A model generated the notes under the pieces. That model searched no databases. It saw nothing but the letters and a program-made list of their open reading frames with translations, and was not told where the DNA came from. A stretch of 64,000 bases of DNA, from positions 92,847,733 to 92,911,732 of the forward strand of contig OU015498.1 in the NCBI GenBank assembly GCA_907164885.2, in the 5' to 3' direction. The DNA is from Dolomedes plantarius (lineage: Eukaryota > Arthropoda > Arachnida > Araneae > Dolomedidae). Every line of letters starts with the position of its first letter. Position 1 is the stretch's first letter. Positions 1 to 10,385 of this stretch are shown here, in pieces. Position numbers and translations under genes: made by a program.

Positions 1-260
1 ACTTGCGTTTAACTTTTCGTTCCCGTTCCGGCCAATAGATGGCTGAACCAGTCTACGAAATAAAATTAAGTGAAAATAATAAAAACATGGTAAAAATCTT
101 CTTAAAGATGGCTAAAAGTATCAAGAAAATGCATTGTCATCGTGTTCTGAGCTATTCTAAAAGTTTCAAATGTCTAGCTAGTCGGGAAGTTAGTTAAAAA
201 TCGATAGCAATATTTGTAAGGGACAAACACACACACAAACAAACAAGAAAGCAAGTTAAT
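1..260 (+). repeat. Dispersed repeat, copy A (cut by window edge)
   Basis: This stretch is repeated in the same orientation at 3421-3690 with about 85-90% identity by eye. Both copies share the opening 'acttgcgtttaacttttcg' and a closing CA/AAC-rich tract with 'gggacaaacacacacac'. The end resembles the 3' tail of an RTE-type non-LTR element, but I see no reverse transcriptase next to it. The family is unassigned. Confidence 0.6.
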
Positions 261-659
261 AAAAACATGGTAAAAAGTGGTCATTAGGTTTATGTTTTAT
301 TATTTTTGCTATTTTCATTTCTAATTTCTCAAGTATAAAAAAGATTTCAGAAACACAGATTGTAATTGCACAAACATCGCCAAGAGAAAAAACGAAACTG
401 CTTCTGGTTGGTTTCATCGGGAGGACCCGTGTGCTATTTAAGGTCCAGTGGATTTCCCCAGTTCTGCCTGCTGTTGGTACATAAATAAAAGCAGACGGCG
501 GCATTCGAGGCATATGCAAAAGCATCATGACATTCGACTTAAAATGCATGCATCACTCCGCCTATGCAAATCTGTATTTATACATATTAAAACGGATATT
601 GTGATTTAATAATTATATTCCTAAAAAGTTAAATTTACTTTTAAAACAGAAAAATTTAT

Positions 660-734
660 CATAGACCCCCAATAGACCCCTGGAATACTACAGACCCCCA
701 AGGGGTCCACCTGAACCCCGTCGGGAATCCCTGC
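660..734 (-). mobile_element. hAT-type terminal fragment
   Basis: Read on the minus strand this begins 'cagggattcccgacggggtt' and continues with repeated blocks of the type 'ggaccccttgggggtct'. That is the usual layout of hAT element ends (CAGNG start, GC-rich hairpin-prone subterminus) in AT-rich host DNA. Only one end is recognised, so the copy is truncated or too diverged to pair. Confidence 0.45.
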
Positions 735-1668
735 TATATCTTATACATGGAGGCCTCAAAACTATGTTGCGCTTGCGGGCCTCCAAGTGCTTGACTACTG
801 GTGCCACTGTCTTCAAAAATAAAGAGGAAATTGGGAAGAAAGGAAATTCGAACACTTCCATCTGACAACACGAGATTACTCAGTAGATAGAATACTGGCC
901 TCGAAATTTGGAGCTCTGTTTCAAATCCCTCTCTTCAAGATAATAGTATTATGTCCGTATCAAAAGTAATAAGTTATGTTCCCTCCAAACATCGGATGGA
1001 ATACTATTCGTGAGAAATCCAAAAAAGTAACCGACCCATCCTTAGGCATGCGGAGACATTTCGGGAGTAAAAAAAAGATTATTCACAACTTCAGTCGCTG
1101 ACAATTGCATGATATAATTGAACTTATAGAAGAGGCAAAATAATCAGACAGCAGTAACGAAAACAAAAAATTAGAAAGTAATTTGCCAGAACTTAAATTT
1201 AAAGGTCCCTTGTCTTTTTAAATATTCTAAAATCGGATTCAACTAAAATTTGAATGAAAACATGAAAATAGTACTAATAACACTACATCATGAAAATCTT
1301 AACAAACCAAAATAACAATCCAATTTTGACGAAGTTAAAAACAAGAAGTTTTCGATTATTTTCACTAAGATATTAAATGTTATTTGGGCCATATTTCAAA
1401 CCAAATAAAACACAGAATTTTATTTTGCGGGACGGGAGGGGGGAACTAATTCGTGTAATACACTAAATTCTCGAAGCCTTTATATTTATAGGCAATTGAT
1501 TTACCTAAACAACAAATACTGTATCACATCCATAGTTTTTCGGGAAGAAAATATGAAAACGCGGGGTCACAAAACTCCAAACATTTTCGTAAATGTAAAC
1601 TGTCTGATAGCTGAAAACGCATAACATAAATCTAATTTCGAGTTATAATACGCTGAATTGGTTGCCCA
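735..1668. other. Unassigned intergenic DNA with a tRNA-like SINE remnant
   Basis: No coding region is supported. Around 870-945 the sequence 'actcagtagatagaatactgg' followed by 'tgtttcaaatccc' resembles the A box and B box of a tRNA-derived SINE head, decayed. The rest is AT-rich DNA in which I see nothing. Confidence 0.4.
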
Positions 1669-1956
1669 CAGGGCCGCCTAGAGGGGGGTGCAACTGGGGC
1701 ACTTTGCCTCAAGCCCCCAACTGCCGGAGGGGCCCCAAAAAAAATTTTTAAATTTATTTATTAGATTTCCTCAGAAAATATAACAAGAGAACAGTGCAAT
1801 GAAATATAATAATTATGTTAATCATTCAAGTAATAAAATTTTAAGTATGAGTAACTTAATTTGAATCTGTGCTTTCGTCTCTTTGCATTTTTTGTTTTTC
1901 TTGGGGCCCCCAACAGAAGTTTGCCCCAGGCCCCGTAAAGTCTCTGGGCGGCCCTA
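1669..1956. mobile_element. hAT MITE with 8-bp target duplication
   Basis: The element has GC-rich inverted ends, 'cagggccgcctaga' on the left and 'tctgggcggcccta' on the right, and internal blocks of G and C such as 'ggggccccaa' near both ends. It is flanked by gttgccca (1661-1668) and gttgacca (1957-1964), which match at 7 of 8 positions. An 8-bp duplication is the hAT signature. It is about 288 bp long and has no coding capacity. Confidence 0.7.
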
Positions 1957-2299
1957 GTTGACCAGTCCTCAAAGCAATTGCTCTTCGTAGATATCAGGAA
2001 GCCGGTGGCCAAATGATTTCTCAACTGAAGATTTTCCTTGCTATATAAAAAGTTATTCTTTGCATACGACAGGCAGTTGCCCAAGGATTTCAGGTTGTAC
2101 GTTTCCGTCTCGATGCTAACTTTCATTTGTTACCCTTAGTGTGGACGCTTAATTTGTCTAAGATTCTCGAAAGCTGTATTTAGTTCCGTCCACCTTAATG
2201 GATTATACAAGTCATGAATAATGGTTAAGAATATATTATACCATTCTTCAGGGGAAAATCATGAAAGTTCCTGTAGAGATTCTGTGGAGGATATCGATA

Positions 2300-3130
2300 C
2301 CTAGCTCTATCCCCTTATACGAATCACGGTGATTGGATGATATACAGTCGGGGGGATTGTACAGGGCAAGATAAGATATTTGACTTCCTTTTCATGCTCT
2401 TCAAACCAATACTTGATAGATTTGGCTGTATGTATAGGGGGTGGGTTATTATCCTGGAGAACGGCATCTCCTGCAAGAAACAATGTTTGCAGCATAGGAT
2501 GGACTAGTGAGCTAAAATTTCGACATAGTCCTTCCCATTCAATCTCCCTTTTTATGGTTACAACAGGGCCTGAAGAAAACCATGAGATGCCCTAACAAAC
2601 CCTGATAGATCTACCTCCATTATTGACAGTTGAGATGAGACAGCCAGAATCTTACGCTTGTGTAGGTGTTCTCCAGAAATACGTACGTCCTGTTGCGAGA
2701 AACAATGTGAACAATGTCGGACCAAATGCCATTTTTCGACATATTTCTCGACCAGGTTTTGTGCTCGTGGCACCATTGTGGACGATATTTTGTATTGGCT
2801 TATATTACAAGTGGTTTGGGAATAGCTACTCTTCCGTAAATGCTTTGTTTGGGAAGTTCCGTTCTACCTCCAATGGTTGATACCGGAACAACCAGACGCA
2901 GATTGAGCTCTTCAGTCATTTTGGTTGCAGTTGTTTTCTTTCTTCATGTCACAATCTGCTTCAATACCTCGTCCGTCTCTTTCACTCAGCTCTCCCTTTT
3001 GTCCACTATTCTGTTTGGCAACGTATATTTTTCCGTGCACTCTGTATGCTATCATGTCTTTCGATGCCATAGCTCTAAAAACATCCTTTAGCCTGGTGGT
3101 TGCAGTAGCAGATACTCCAATTTGAACGCG
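2300..3130 (-). pseudogene. Decayed Tc1-like transposase
   Basis: Minus-strand frames hold fragments of a Tc1/mariner DDE transposase. Near 2310-2480 there is 'LQDNNPPPIHTAKSI' followed by 'YWFEEHE', the block around the second catalytic aspartate (usually QDDNAPIHTA). Near 3030-3125 there is a piece like the N-terminal HTH region ('TTRLKDVFRAMASKDM'). Frames change several times and stops are frequent, so no protein is made. No clear inverted ends were found. The family resembles the Tc1-like element at 26.3-27.5 kb but is much older. Confidence 0.6.
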
Positions 3131-3420
3131 CTCAAAAAATTTGCCCTTTTCGCAAGGTCTGCAAGGTTTGACATTTTACGCTGTTCCCCCCAAAAGCACG
3201 ATGCCCTTAGCTTCATTACTGCTACCTGCCAGTAGAATAATACATACACTATATTATATAAAATAAATCTAAGATAAAAAGAACTTTTTATATACCATGT
3301 TTTTAAATTTTCTGTTGAATCATATAAACTTGACAATTCTATGTATTAATAAATACTTTTTTTAAATTTTTTTGATGAATTATCCCATCAATTTGAAAGA
3401 AAATGAAGTTAATTGGAAGT

Positions 3421-3690
3421 TAACTTGCGTTTAACTTTTCGTTCCCGTCCCGGCCGATAGATGACTGCACCAGTCTACAAAACAAAATTAACTTAAAATG
3501 AATTCAATTCTTCTTAAAGATCGCTAAAAGTATTAAAATAATGCATTATCGTCATGTTCTGAGCTATTCTAGAAGTTTCAAATGTCTAGCTAGTCGGGAA
3601 GTTAGTTAAAAATCGATTGCAAGATTTGTAAGGGACAAACACACACACAAACAAACAAGAAAGCAAGTTAATATAAACATGGTAAAAATA
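3421..3690 (+). repeat. Dispersed repeat, copy B
   Basis: This is the second copy of the repeat at 1-260, in direct orientation about 3.42 kb downstream, ending in the same CA/AAC-rich tract at 3637-3665. Nothing between the two copies looks like the body of an LTR element, so I treat them as independent dispersed copies. Confidence 0.6.
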
Positions 3691-3784
3691 CCGGTGGCCA
3701 GACTTGTTTTTTAAGGAATACGAAGCACATTCATAAACACCACTAATATTGATAGGTGTTTCCATTATTTTGATAACCACCTGT

Positions 3785-3815
<31 letters not shown>

Positions 3816-3818
3816 CAC

Positions 3819-4096
3819 GCCCGGTGGCGTAGTGGTTAAAAGCTTCAAGCTGCCACTCCACAAGTCCAGGATTCGACCCTGCGACTGGGCACGGTCGATT
3901 CAGCCTTTCATCCCTTGAGTGGGTCGATAAAATGAGGACCAGGCATGCTTGGGAACTAAACTCTCGGGAGTCCCACGTCAGGTTGTCCACCTGACTGAGA
4001 CATATGCTGTATGGCATCCCAAGCCCACGGTCAAGAAAGCGGAGATGGGCACCTCCGGCCTTGGCCCACATCGGACGGTTGCGCCATGAGTTTAGT
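3819..4096 (+). mobile_element. tRNA-derived SINE, family 1, with head
   Basis: The head carries RNA polymerase III-type internal promoter boxes: an A box in 'ggtggcgtagtggttaaaag' and a B box in 'aggattcgaccctg'. The body runs to 'gcgccatgagttta' and ends in an AT array. The same body occurs inverted and without the head at 53120-53320, which establishes it as an interspersed family. SINEs encode no protein and depend on a LINE partner. Confidence 0.75.
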
Positions 4097-4125
4097 TTAT
4101 ATATATATATATATATATACATACA

Positions 4126-4271
4126 CAGTCGATTCTGGTTAATCAGACCAGCCGCTTATTAGGACCGAATCCCGTCTTGTAATATAAGGCATGTTCGTTT
4201 AATCGGTCCAGCCGATTATTAGGACCAAAATGATCACGTCCCGATGTGGTCCGATTAACCGGAATCGACTG
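4126..4271. mobile_element. Small pogo/Tigger-like MITE
   Basis: A 146-bp element with near-perfect inverted ends: 'cagtcgattctggttaatc' on the left and 'gattaaccggaatcgactg' on the right. Several internal copies of a motif like 'ccg(c/a)ttattaggacc' repeat in both orientations. It lies between AT arrays. It has no coding capacity. Confidence 0.7.
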
Positions 4272-4319
4272 TGTGTGTGTATATATATACATATATATAT
4301 ACAGAAAAAAAGGGAACTT

Positions 4320-4575
4320 GACAAAACTGCAAGAGAGAAAAACATATTAAAAAATATACATGAAAAACAACTGAGATAAAATTTTCATGCGATCACGAGC
4401 CTCCTAATAAGGTCTGTACAGAGGACGTCCAGTTAAGACATAGCAGGACATGATGTGCATACTGTCCATGTTGTCGGAATTATAAAGAGGGCATATAGGA
4501 CTAGAAAATATTCCCATTCTATTAAAAGGTACAGCCAGGCAGTTGTATTCTGTTGCAATCCTGAAAGCAACCATT
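4320..4575 (-). pseudogene. 3' end of a non-LTR retrotransposon ORF2
   Basis: The minus strand reads as the far C-terminus of a RNase H-bearing non-LTR element. There is a Cys-rich stretch ('ICPLYNSDNMDSMHIMSC', the usual CPLC...DHL..C region) followed after a stop by 'EARDRM', a typical closing motif of these proteins. Upstream RT and RNase H domains are missing, as expected for a 5'-truncated copy. A similar Cys/His stretch closes the longer element at 41.2 kb. Confidence 0.5.
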
Positions 4576-4829
4576 GCAATTAGTACATAGTAATATATGT
4601 AGTTTAGCCAGAAAATATAAATAAGTATACTTTACATATAATTTCTTAATCTGATGGATAAACTTAGTAGAAAGTTATTGGTTTATAAATACGAAATTTG
4701 CACCATTCATGAAAAATCATATGTTAAAATACTCCTATAAGGCCCAACCAACGACACCCTTCATGCCCGACAACTCCTGAATTATTCTAACACTTTTTGG
4801 GAAGCTACATCATTCATTTTATGAAACAG

Positions 4830-5340
4830 TTGTAAGGTTTACATAAGATTCGATTCACAATAATCGAACTTTTAAGTGAATAAATCTAAAGAAGCCGCTT
4901 AAGATTTGCCGCCAATTGCGGCATACGCGGTTGGTATAAATACCAAGCAGCTAGATTAAAGAAACGAAGTGCGAGGAAGTGGAAGGAGGAGTATCGAGCT
5001 AGAGCTAGGCTTAGAGTCTGGTTTAATAATAGTTGAGTTTTGCGAGCAGCCGCTCGAGGCATAACTAGGTTGCTTCAAACCTACGCTAGTTCTTGTTAGG
5101 CCAAAAGTTTACGTAGCAGCATTGCTGGTCGACTTTCGAAGTATTTGTGAGTATCTCAAGTTATATTTTCATAAATAGTTATACCAGGAAATATATTGAA
5201 TTCTATAAATGTTAAATACATCGTACTAGTAGTACGCATGCTTAAAAGCAAAGTTCAAAAGCAAAGTTATATGTGCAAATGCTTGAATAAACAGTGTTAT
5301 TTACTATAGAAGTGTGTATTGCTTAATATTTATTAGAGTA
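4830..5340 (+). promoter_or_regulatory. TATA-box promoter unit, possible solo LTR
   Basis: A strong TATA box (TATAAATA, 4935-4942) lies in the palindrome 'ggtataaatacc'. About 350 bp downstream there is an AATAAA polyadenylation hexamer (5286-5291). GC content is raised between them, and a GTGAGT donor-like site sits near 5148. TATA then AATAAA within ~500 bp is the layout of an LTR (U3-R-U5). I could not find a convincing TG...CA boundary or target duplication, so a host promoter and first exon remain possible. Confidence 0.3.
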
Positions 5341-5343
5341 TTC

Positions 5344-5346
<3 letters not shown>

Positions 5347-5393
<47 letters not shown>
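5347..5393. repeat. (TA)n microsatellite
   Basis: Uninterrupted TA dinucleotide array. Confidence 0.95.
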
Positions 5394-5396
<3 letters not shown>

Positions 5397-5679
5397 GCCC
5401 ACTTTAGTTTAGAAAGCTCTATGCTGGCACCCTTAAAGTTGCTATTCTCTATACAGTATTTAAATCTAGGAGAGTATACTAAGAGCTTATTTTTTCGCAG
5501 AAATGTTATTTGATCTAACCTGATCCACATAGAACTAACCTAACCAAGCTCAGAATAAACAGATAACCATTCCATTCAATACTCAGCATTAGGTTAAGCT
5601 ATGGAGAGCTACATTTTTTATTTGTTTTTCCTAATACATGTTCTTTTGACATGCAAATTAACTTACGCTAGCCTAGAAA

Positions 5680-5684
<5 letters not shown>

Positions 5685-5721
<37 letters not shown>
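5685..5721. repeat. (TA)n microsatellite
   Basis: TA array directly before the ~180-bp tandem repeat. Confidence 0.9.
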
Positions 5722-5723
<2 letters not shown>

Positions 5724-6590
5724 CCTTTTCCCTATTCAGTATTCTCGGTATCGGGGTAAATAAACGTTTCTTCATTCTTATTTAATAAAATCCTGAACCC
5801 TATTTCAAAGGAATGCTGGAAGAAAATTGAAATTTGATTAGCATTTCATGCTATCAGATGTTAGGAAAAGAAAGTGTTTGATTTCAGAATTGCGTACATA
5901 GTAACATTTTTACTACTCTGCATTCTCGGGGTTATAACCCTGAGAATGTGTGGTCCCCTATATAGGAGCCTAATAGGAGCCACAAATTATATGTCCTCCA
6001 GTCCGGTTACAACAAAATCTTCAGCCCTATTTTAAGGGAAGAGTGGGGAAATATTGAGTAATTTTTTAATGGTAAAATATTTTAGCAATAAGTGTTTGAT
6101 TAGTGTTGCCCAAATATATTGATATCCTTTATACTCTTCAGCATTATCAGTGTTACAGACCGTAAATAAATGTTCTCCAGTCCTAATCCAGTGGAAGGCT
6201 GGAAAAATATTGAAAATTGAATTACTTTGTGGCATGTAATATATTACAAAAAAGGTTGATACGAAGTGATGCTTAGATAGATAATCTTTTTGCTATTCAG
6301 CATTTTCAGTTATTGGGACCATGGACAAACTTTTATCCTGTCCGCTTCCAAGGGTCCTCCAGTCTTGTTTCAAAGGAAGGGTGGAATAACATCGGAAGCT
6401 TAATTGCTTTGGAGGATGAGATATTTTACAAAAAGTGTCGATACAAAAGGATTTTTAGAGAGATAATATTTTTAATGTTTAAAAATATCAGAAAACCATA
6501 AATAAAACGTTTATTCTGTCCTTGTCCAAGGAATCTCCAGTCTTGTTTCAAGGGAAGGTTGGAAAAGAAATTGGAGAGACTTTTTATGTT
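5724..6590 (+). repeat. Diverged tandem repeat, ~180-bp period, about five units
   Basis: Recurrent landmarks appear in the same order. 'ctattcagcattttcagt'-like starts occur near 5733, 5918, 6132 and 6294. 'tcctccagtc'-like motifs occur near 5995, 6172, 6355 and 6531. A 'ggaaggctgga' relative and 'ttacaaaaaagtgt...gatacgaa' follow each. Spacing of the 'ctccagt' motif is roughly 176-183 bp. Units are only about 60-75% alike, so this is an old array. It does not code. Confidence 0.65.
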
Positions 6591-6649
6591 GTCATAAGAT
6601 TATCAGAAATTTTTCTGAGGTTTGTTTAAAAAAAGTCTCTGACGCGACA

Positions 6650-6720
6650 TGAAGTTGTTACAGTCAACCAATCTTGCGGAAAGCAGGAGTTCTGGGTTCG
6701 ATTCCAGAGTCAGCAGAGTT
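6650..6720 (+). mobile_element. tRNA-like SINE fragment
   Basis: A B-box-like core ('tctgggttcgattccagagt') with self-complementary flanks resembles the T arm of a tRNA-derived SINE head. The A box is not convincing and no body is recognised. Confidence 0.35.
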
Positions 6721-6803
6721 GTTTCAATGCAAAAAAAATGGGGTTAGAATTTGTGACACTGTAATTTTTATAAAAATAAAATCCTTAAAATGACAGATGA
6801 AAG

Positions 6804-6838
<35 letters not shown>

Positions 6839-6840
<2 letters not shown>

Positions 6841-8122
6841 GGGTGGCCATAATTAAACTGACAGTGCTCACAGTGTTCTGTAGCGCGATCTATTTGCGAG
6901 AATGACGCCACATTTTGTAGGAAGATTAAACAAGACGGGGGACGAAGGATTCCGCGAAAAAATAAATTATTTCCAAAAGTCACCGCTAGGGGAATATTTG
7001 GCGCTGTGTAATAGAAAATAGAGTGTTAACAAATGCAAATTAATATGGAATAAAATTACCTTTTATTATGCACATTTTCTTATTTAGTTCAAGTGCAATA
7101 TGGCAACACTTTTAAAAAAGCGTAAAATCTACATAAACACCGATAAAGTCTCGTGATCTGCAATATCACGTACGCTGAGCAGAAGAAGACGTTCTTTATT
7201 CAAATTTCACGTTAAATCCATTGGCACAGTGCCAGCTGCTTGGGTTTTAAAAGGCAATGTGTTACGTTTCGAATCAATCGGATTGAAAGTTTATGTGCAA
7301 TGTCTCCTTCTTTAGTCGAGCGTGCGTTACTGGTCAAATTCTTTTACATCAAACAGTGCAACGCGTCAGCCGCTCTTCGTGCTTTTAGAACGCACAAAAA
7401 AATGCGTAAAGGTAACGGTCCTGTGTCAGTTAATGGGCTAAAAGCAATGGTTGCGACGTTTGAGAAAACAGGTTCTCTGAAGGTTCAGTCAGGCAGAGGA
7501 CGAAAACCTGTACCACAGGATACAATCGAAGCAGTTGCCACGGCGATTGTCGACAGAGGACCAGACAATATTGCTGCCACCTCTAGCGTTCGTGGATTAG
7601 CTTGGAATATGGATATGCCTTACAGTACGGTATGGAAAATCTTACGAAAGATTATCAACTTCTATCTGTACAAGATCAGCCGTGTACAGGAGTTACTGTA
7701 CCCCGACCATGATAAGCGATTGACTTTTGCTCTCACCTTTCTTACCAGAATGGAGGTGGATGATGCTTGGCCGTGGAAAATCTTATGGGGAGACGAGGCC
7801 CACTTTTACCTGCATGGAACTGTGAATACCCAGAACTGCCGAATTTGGGATGACAAATCACCACATGCAGTCACAGAAATTCCCTTACATTCACCAAAGG
7901 TAACTGTTTGGTGTGGGTTCACAGCGGAATTTCTCGTAGGTCTATTTTCTATTACACAGCGCCAAATATTCCCCTAGCGGTGACTTTTGGAACTAATTTA
8001 TTTTTTCGCGGAATCCTTCGTCCCCCGTCTTGTTTAATCTTCCTACAAAATGTGGCGTCATTCTCGCAAATAGATCGCGCCACAGAACACTGTGAGCACT
8101 GTCAGTTTAATTATGGCCACCC

Positions 8123-8124
<2 letters not shown>
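6839..8124 (+). mobile_element. Tc1/mariner-type element with ~185-bp inverted ends
   Basis: The left arm 6839-7022 is repeated almost perfectly in reverse at 7942-8124, starting 'ccgggtggccataattaaac'. The element is flanked by TA (6837-6838, 8125-8126) and sits between TA arrays. It carries a plus-strand transposase whose C-terminal half is missing because the right arm starts inside the coding region. The structure could form a long hairpin and is non-autonomous. Confidence 0.8.
7300..7977 (+). pseudogene. Truncated DUF4817/HTH-type transposase
   Basis: I prefer the ATG at 7300, because 'MSPSLVERALLVKFFY' matches the usual opening of DUF4817 HTH domains in arthropod transposases; an in-frame ATG at 7240 also exists. 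From 7300 there is an N-terminal HTH with a Gly/Lys-rich linker ('SGRGRKPVPQ'). A second HTH-like region follows, with 'ARG' decayed to 'VRGLAWNMDMPYSTVWKIL'. Then comes the start of the DDE domain ('WPWKILWGDEAHF', with the first catalytic Asp) and 'KVTVWCGFTAEF'. The protein ends there inside the right inverted repeat. The second Asp and the final acidic residue are absent, so it can bind DNA at most and cannot cut. The family identification rests on motif memory. Confidence 0.75.

Positions 8125-8173
<49 letters not shown>
8125..8173. repeat. (TA)n microsatellite
   Basis: TA array abutting the 3' end of the element at 6839-8124. It is followed by 'ttgctttcat', the reverse complement of the flank left of the element. 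Confidence 0.95.
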
Positions 8174-8175
<2 letters not shown>

Positions 8176-8639
8176 CTTTCATTTATATATATAATAAATA
8201 TATATATATAAGTGTCAAAGGGATATAAATTTAAAGTGCAAGCCAGTACATGAGATCACACCTCTGGATAATGCACGACTTTGAAATTCGGAAACATTCG
8301 TCCGTTATGCGTTAAGAAACTATGCTGGGTTTGTCTTTAACTCATTCTTAAAATAACATTCCTCTAAAGGAATTTTTTTACTTTTTTTTAAGCGTCAATC
8401 CGTATAATTGGAGAGTTTACTCATCATTGATGCGTTAAGCAGTAATTTTTATGTCTAAATTGGGAATTCCCAAAGAATATAAAAGCATTTTTCCCGTTGG
8501 TTGCTAGCTCAGAAGTTGTTTATGTTATATTCAAGAAAATCAAGCGTAAAATATCGCGACATTTTTTTTCATTTTTTTTACACCCAATTCACTCAACCAG
8601 ATTTAATTTTTCAGCCACAGCTGCTCCAGACAAAGTCTA

Positions 8640-8860
8640 AAACCGCCATCTTGCATCTCTCTATTCCACCCACCCCTTTCCCTTTGCCCTATCGCCATTA
8701 TTAATGATTCCACAAACATGGCTGAACGAAATAAAGGGATTCACAAATCCGGGCTTATCTGCAGCTGCATTACTCAAGGGTCTTATCGCGCCGGTTTGAA
8801 TAATTTTGGCTCCCTCACCGGTTTAATCAGCATTAAAAGCTTTAATTAAGGTTTCCAAGT
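8640..8860. promoter_or_regulatory. Candidate regulatory stretch (YY1-like and homeodomain-like sites)
   Basis: 'accgccatcttgc' (8642-8654) matches the YY1-type CCGCCATCTTG core. 'gcagctgc' (8761-8768) is an E-box palindrome. A cluster of TAAT/ATTA cores lies at 8697-8709 and 8820-8850, including 'tttaattaagg'. An ATG at 8718 in a fair Kozak context opens only a 43-codon frame. The motif density looks like a promoter or enhancer, but this is pattern matching without conservation data. Confidence 0.3.
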
Positions 8861-9119
8861 GGGAGAGAGAGAGAGTTTATGTTGTTTTTTTTTTTTACTT
8901 CGCTCCCTAAGTAAATGATTGTCGAGGGAACTTGTGTTAATTTGGATGTCGCGACTTTTGAAGGGAGATTTGGAGGGGGTAAAAAACAGAAAGAGGAGTT
9001 GTATTGCTGTTGTAGAGGGAGCTTGATATTTAAATATAATGTAGTTTGGTTTCTATAGGGGAGTTTAAGTTCAACTCTGTCTGATTAAGGGAAATTTTCC
9101 CAGGGATATTTTACCCTCC

Positions 9120-9178
9120 GCCTACGACATTGCGTAAAATACCGCGTACGACACCGCGTACCTTATGCGTACGACATT
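9120..9178 (+). repeat. Short degenerate CpG-rich repeat
   Basis: Three relatives of 'cctacgacattgcgta', 'cgtacgacaccgcgta' and 'gcgtacgacattga' follow one another. They stand out because CpG is otherwise rare here. Function unknown. Confidence 0.5.
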
Positions 9179-10317
9179 GAACCGCCAACCATACGTTCAA
9201 GGAAACAGACACAAAAATTAAATGTATATTCATAAAATAATACGGGAGTTTCATTAACCAGGGTTCCTCCATAACGCGTGCCAGGTTTTCGTTCGCTTTC
9301 CTAGCGTTTAATATAATGCAACACATTTCCCCTTAGAAAGTCTCCTTGGAAATCATATTTTAACCCATCAGCGGGGCGCACGGGACACAAAGTGCAACGT
9401 CTCTTTCAACCTTGATTATTCCTTTTGTAATGAACTTTTTTTTTTCAAATTGAAAATAATAATTCTGAGTTTTATGATAAGATATAAAATGTTAATAATA
9501 TTGGGATATATTTATAATTAAAGGCCGAAGAATGCAGATGGAATCGCCTTATTTCAAAACTGTCCGGTTTGTTGGATCTAATCACTGCTGGCCACCCAAC
9601 TTGCGAATGGATTCCTGTTATGTCCAGAAACTTAAAAAACAATGAGTCTGTCATCTTCGTGATATGCGGGATACCATATAATAGCTGCACATCTGATCGA
9701 CTACATCAACTCCTGCTTTTGTCGTATTGTAATCCAGTATAATCGCTGGTTTACCTCGATAAATTACGATTAACAAGTGAAAGGAAAGGAATACATGGGT
9801 CAGAAAATCTGACCTGCATTAGAAAAGGTGTAGCTACAAATAGAAACTGCTTAGAACATTCAAATCTTACATGTAAAAACAAACCATTCAAAATTACGAA
9901 AATGGTGCACTTTATACACGGGCGCGCCAGCTGAAGGGTTAAATGTAGCAGCTAGTTCTAATGATGCAACGCAGAAGGCCCTCAATTTAGAGTCAATCTG
10001 CAAACAGTTTTACTGGTATAGAAAAGTTTTAGCCAATTTACCTTGAAGAGTTCTTGGGTAATCCATTAATAAAATATCTTTATTTGTGAGCAGATAGTGC
10101 ACACTGGACACTTCAATAGCAGTGCCCGCTACTGCAAAGGGTAATATGGGAAAAAGGAAGCACTAATTATCCAAAAAAGAAAACCCTCATACCACAAAAA
10201 AATAACAAGAAAAGAAAGATAAAAGACATAATCAGAGTTTTTTAAATACATATATTGAATTAAAAGGAATTTAATTAAAATAATAATAATACTTACAAAA
10301 AATTTCAGTTTTTGTTC

Positions 10318-10385
10318 TAAAAAGGTTTTATAAAAGGTTTTATCTATAAAGGTTTTATCTATAAAGGTTTTATCTATAAATTATG
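10318..10385 (+). repeat. 15-bp tandem repeat, about four copies
   Basis: Copies of 'aaaggttttatctat' run head to tail after a partial first copy. Confidence 0.85.

Noticed and set aside
1..3690. Direct repeats at 1-260 and 3421-3690 as LTRs of one element
   Set aside because: No TG...CA ends, no primer-binding site, no gag/pol between them, and the interior holds unrelated TEs. Dispersed repeat copies are simpler.
3586..4122. 178-codon minus-strand frame
   Set aside because: It reads through a dispersed repeat, a TA array (YIYIY runs) and a SINE in antisense, so it is not a gene.
7908..8228. 106-codon plus-strand frame after the DUF4817 remnant
   Set aside because: It translates the right inverted repeat and the TA array, and the same text appears in reverse from the left arm.
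9584..9604. Tc1 element at 9.6 kb
   Set aside because: Only ~20 bp resemble the tip of the 18790 Tc1 family. No second end or transposase was found.
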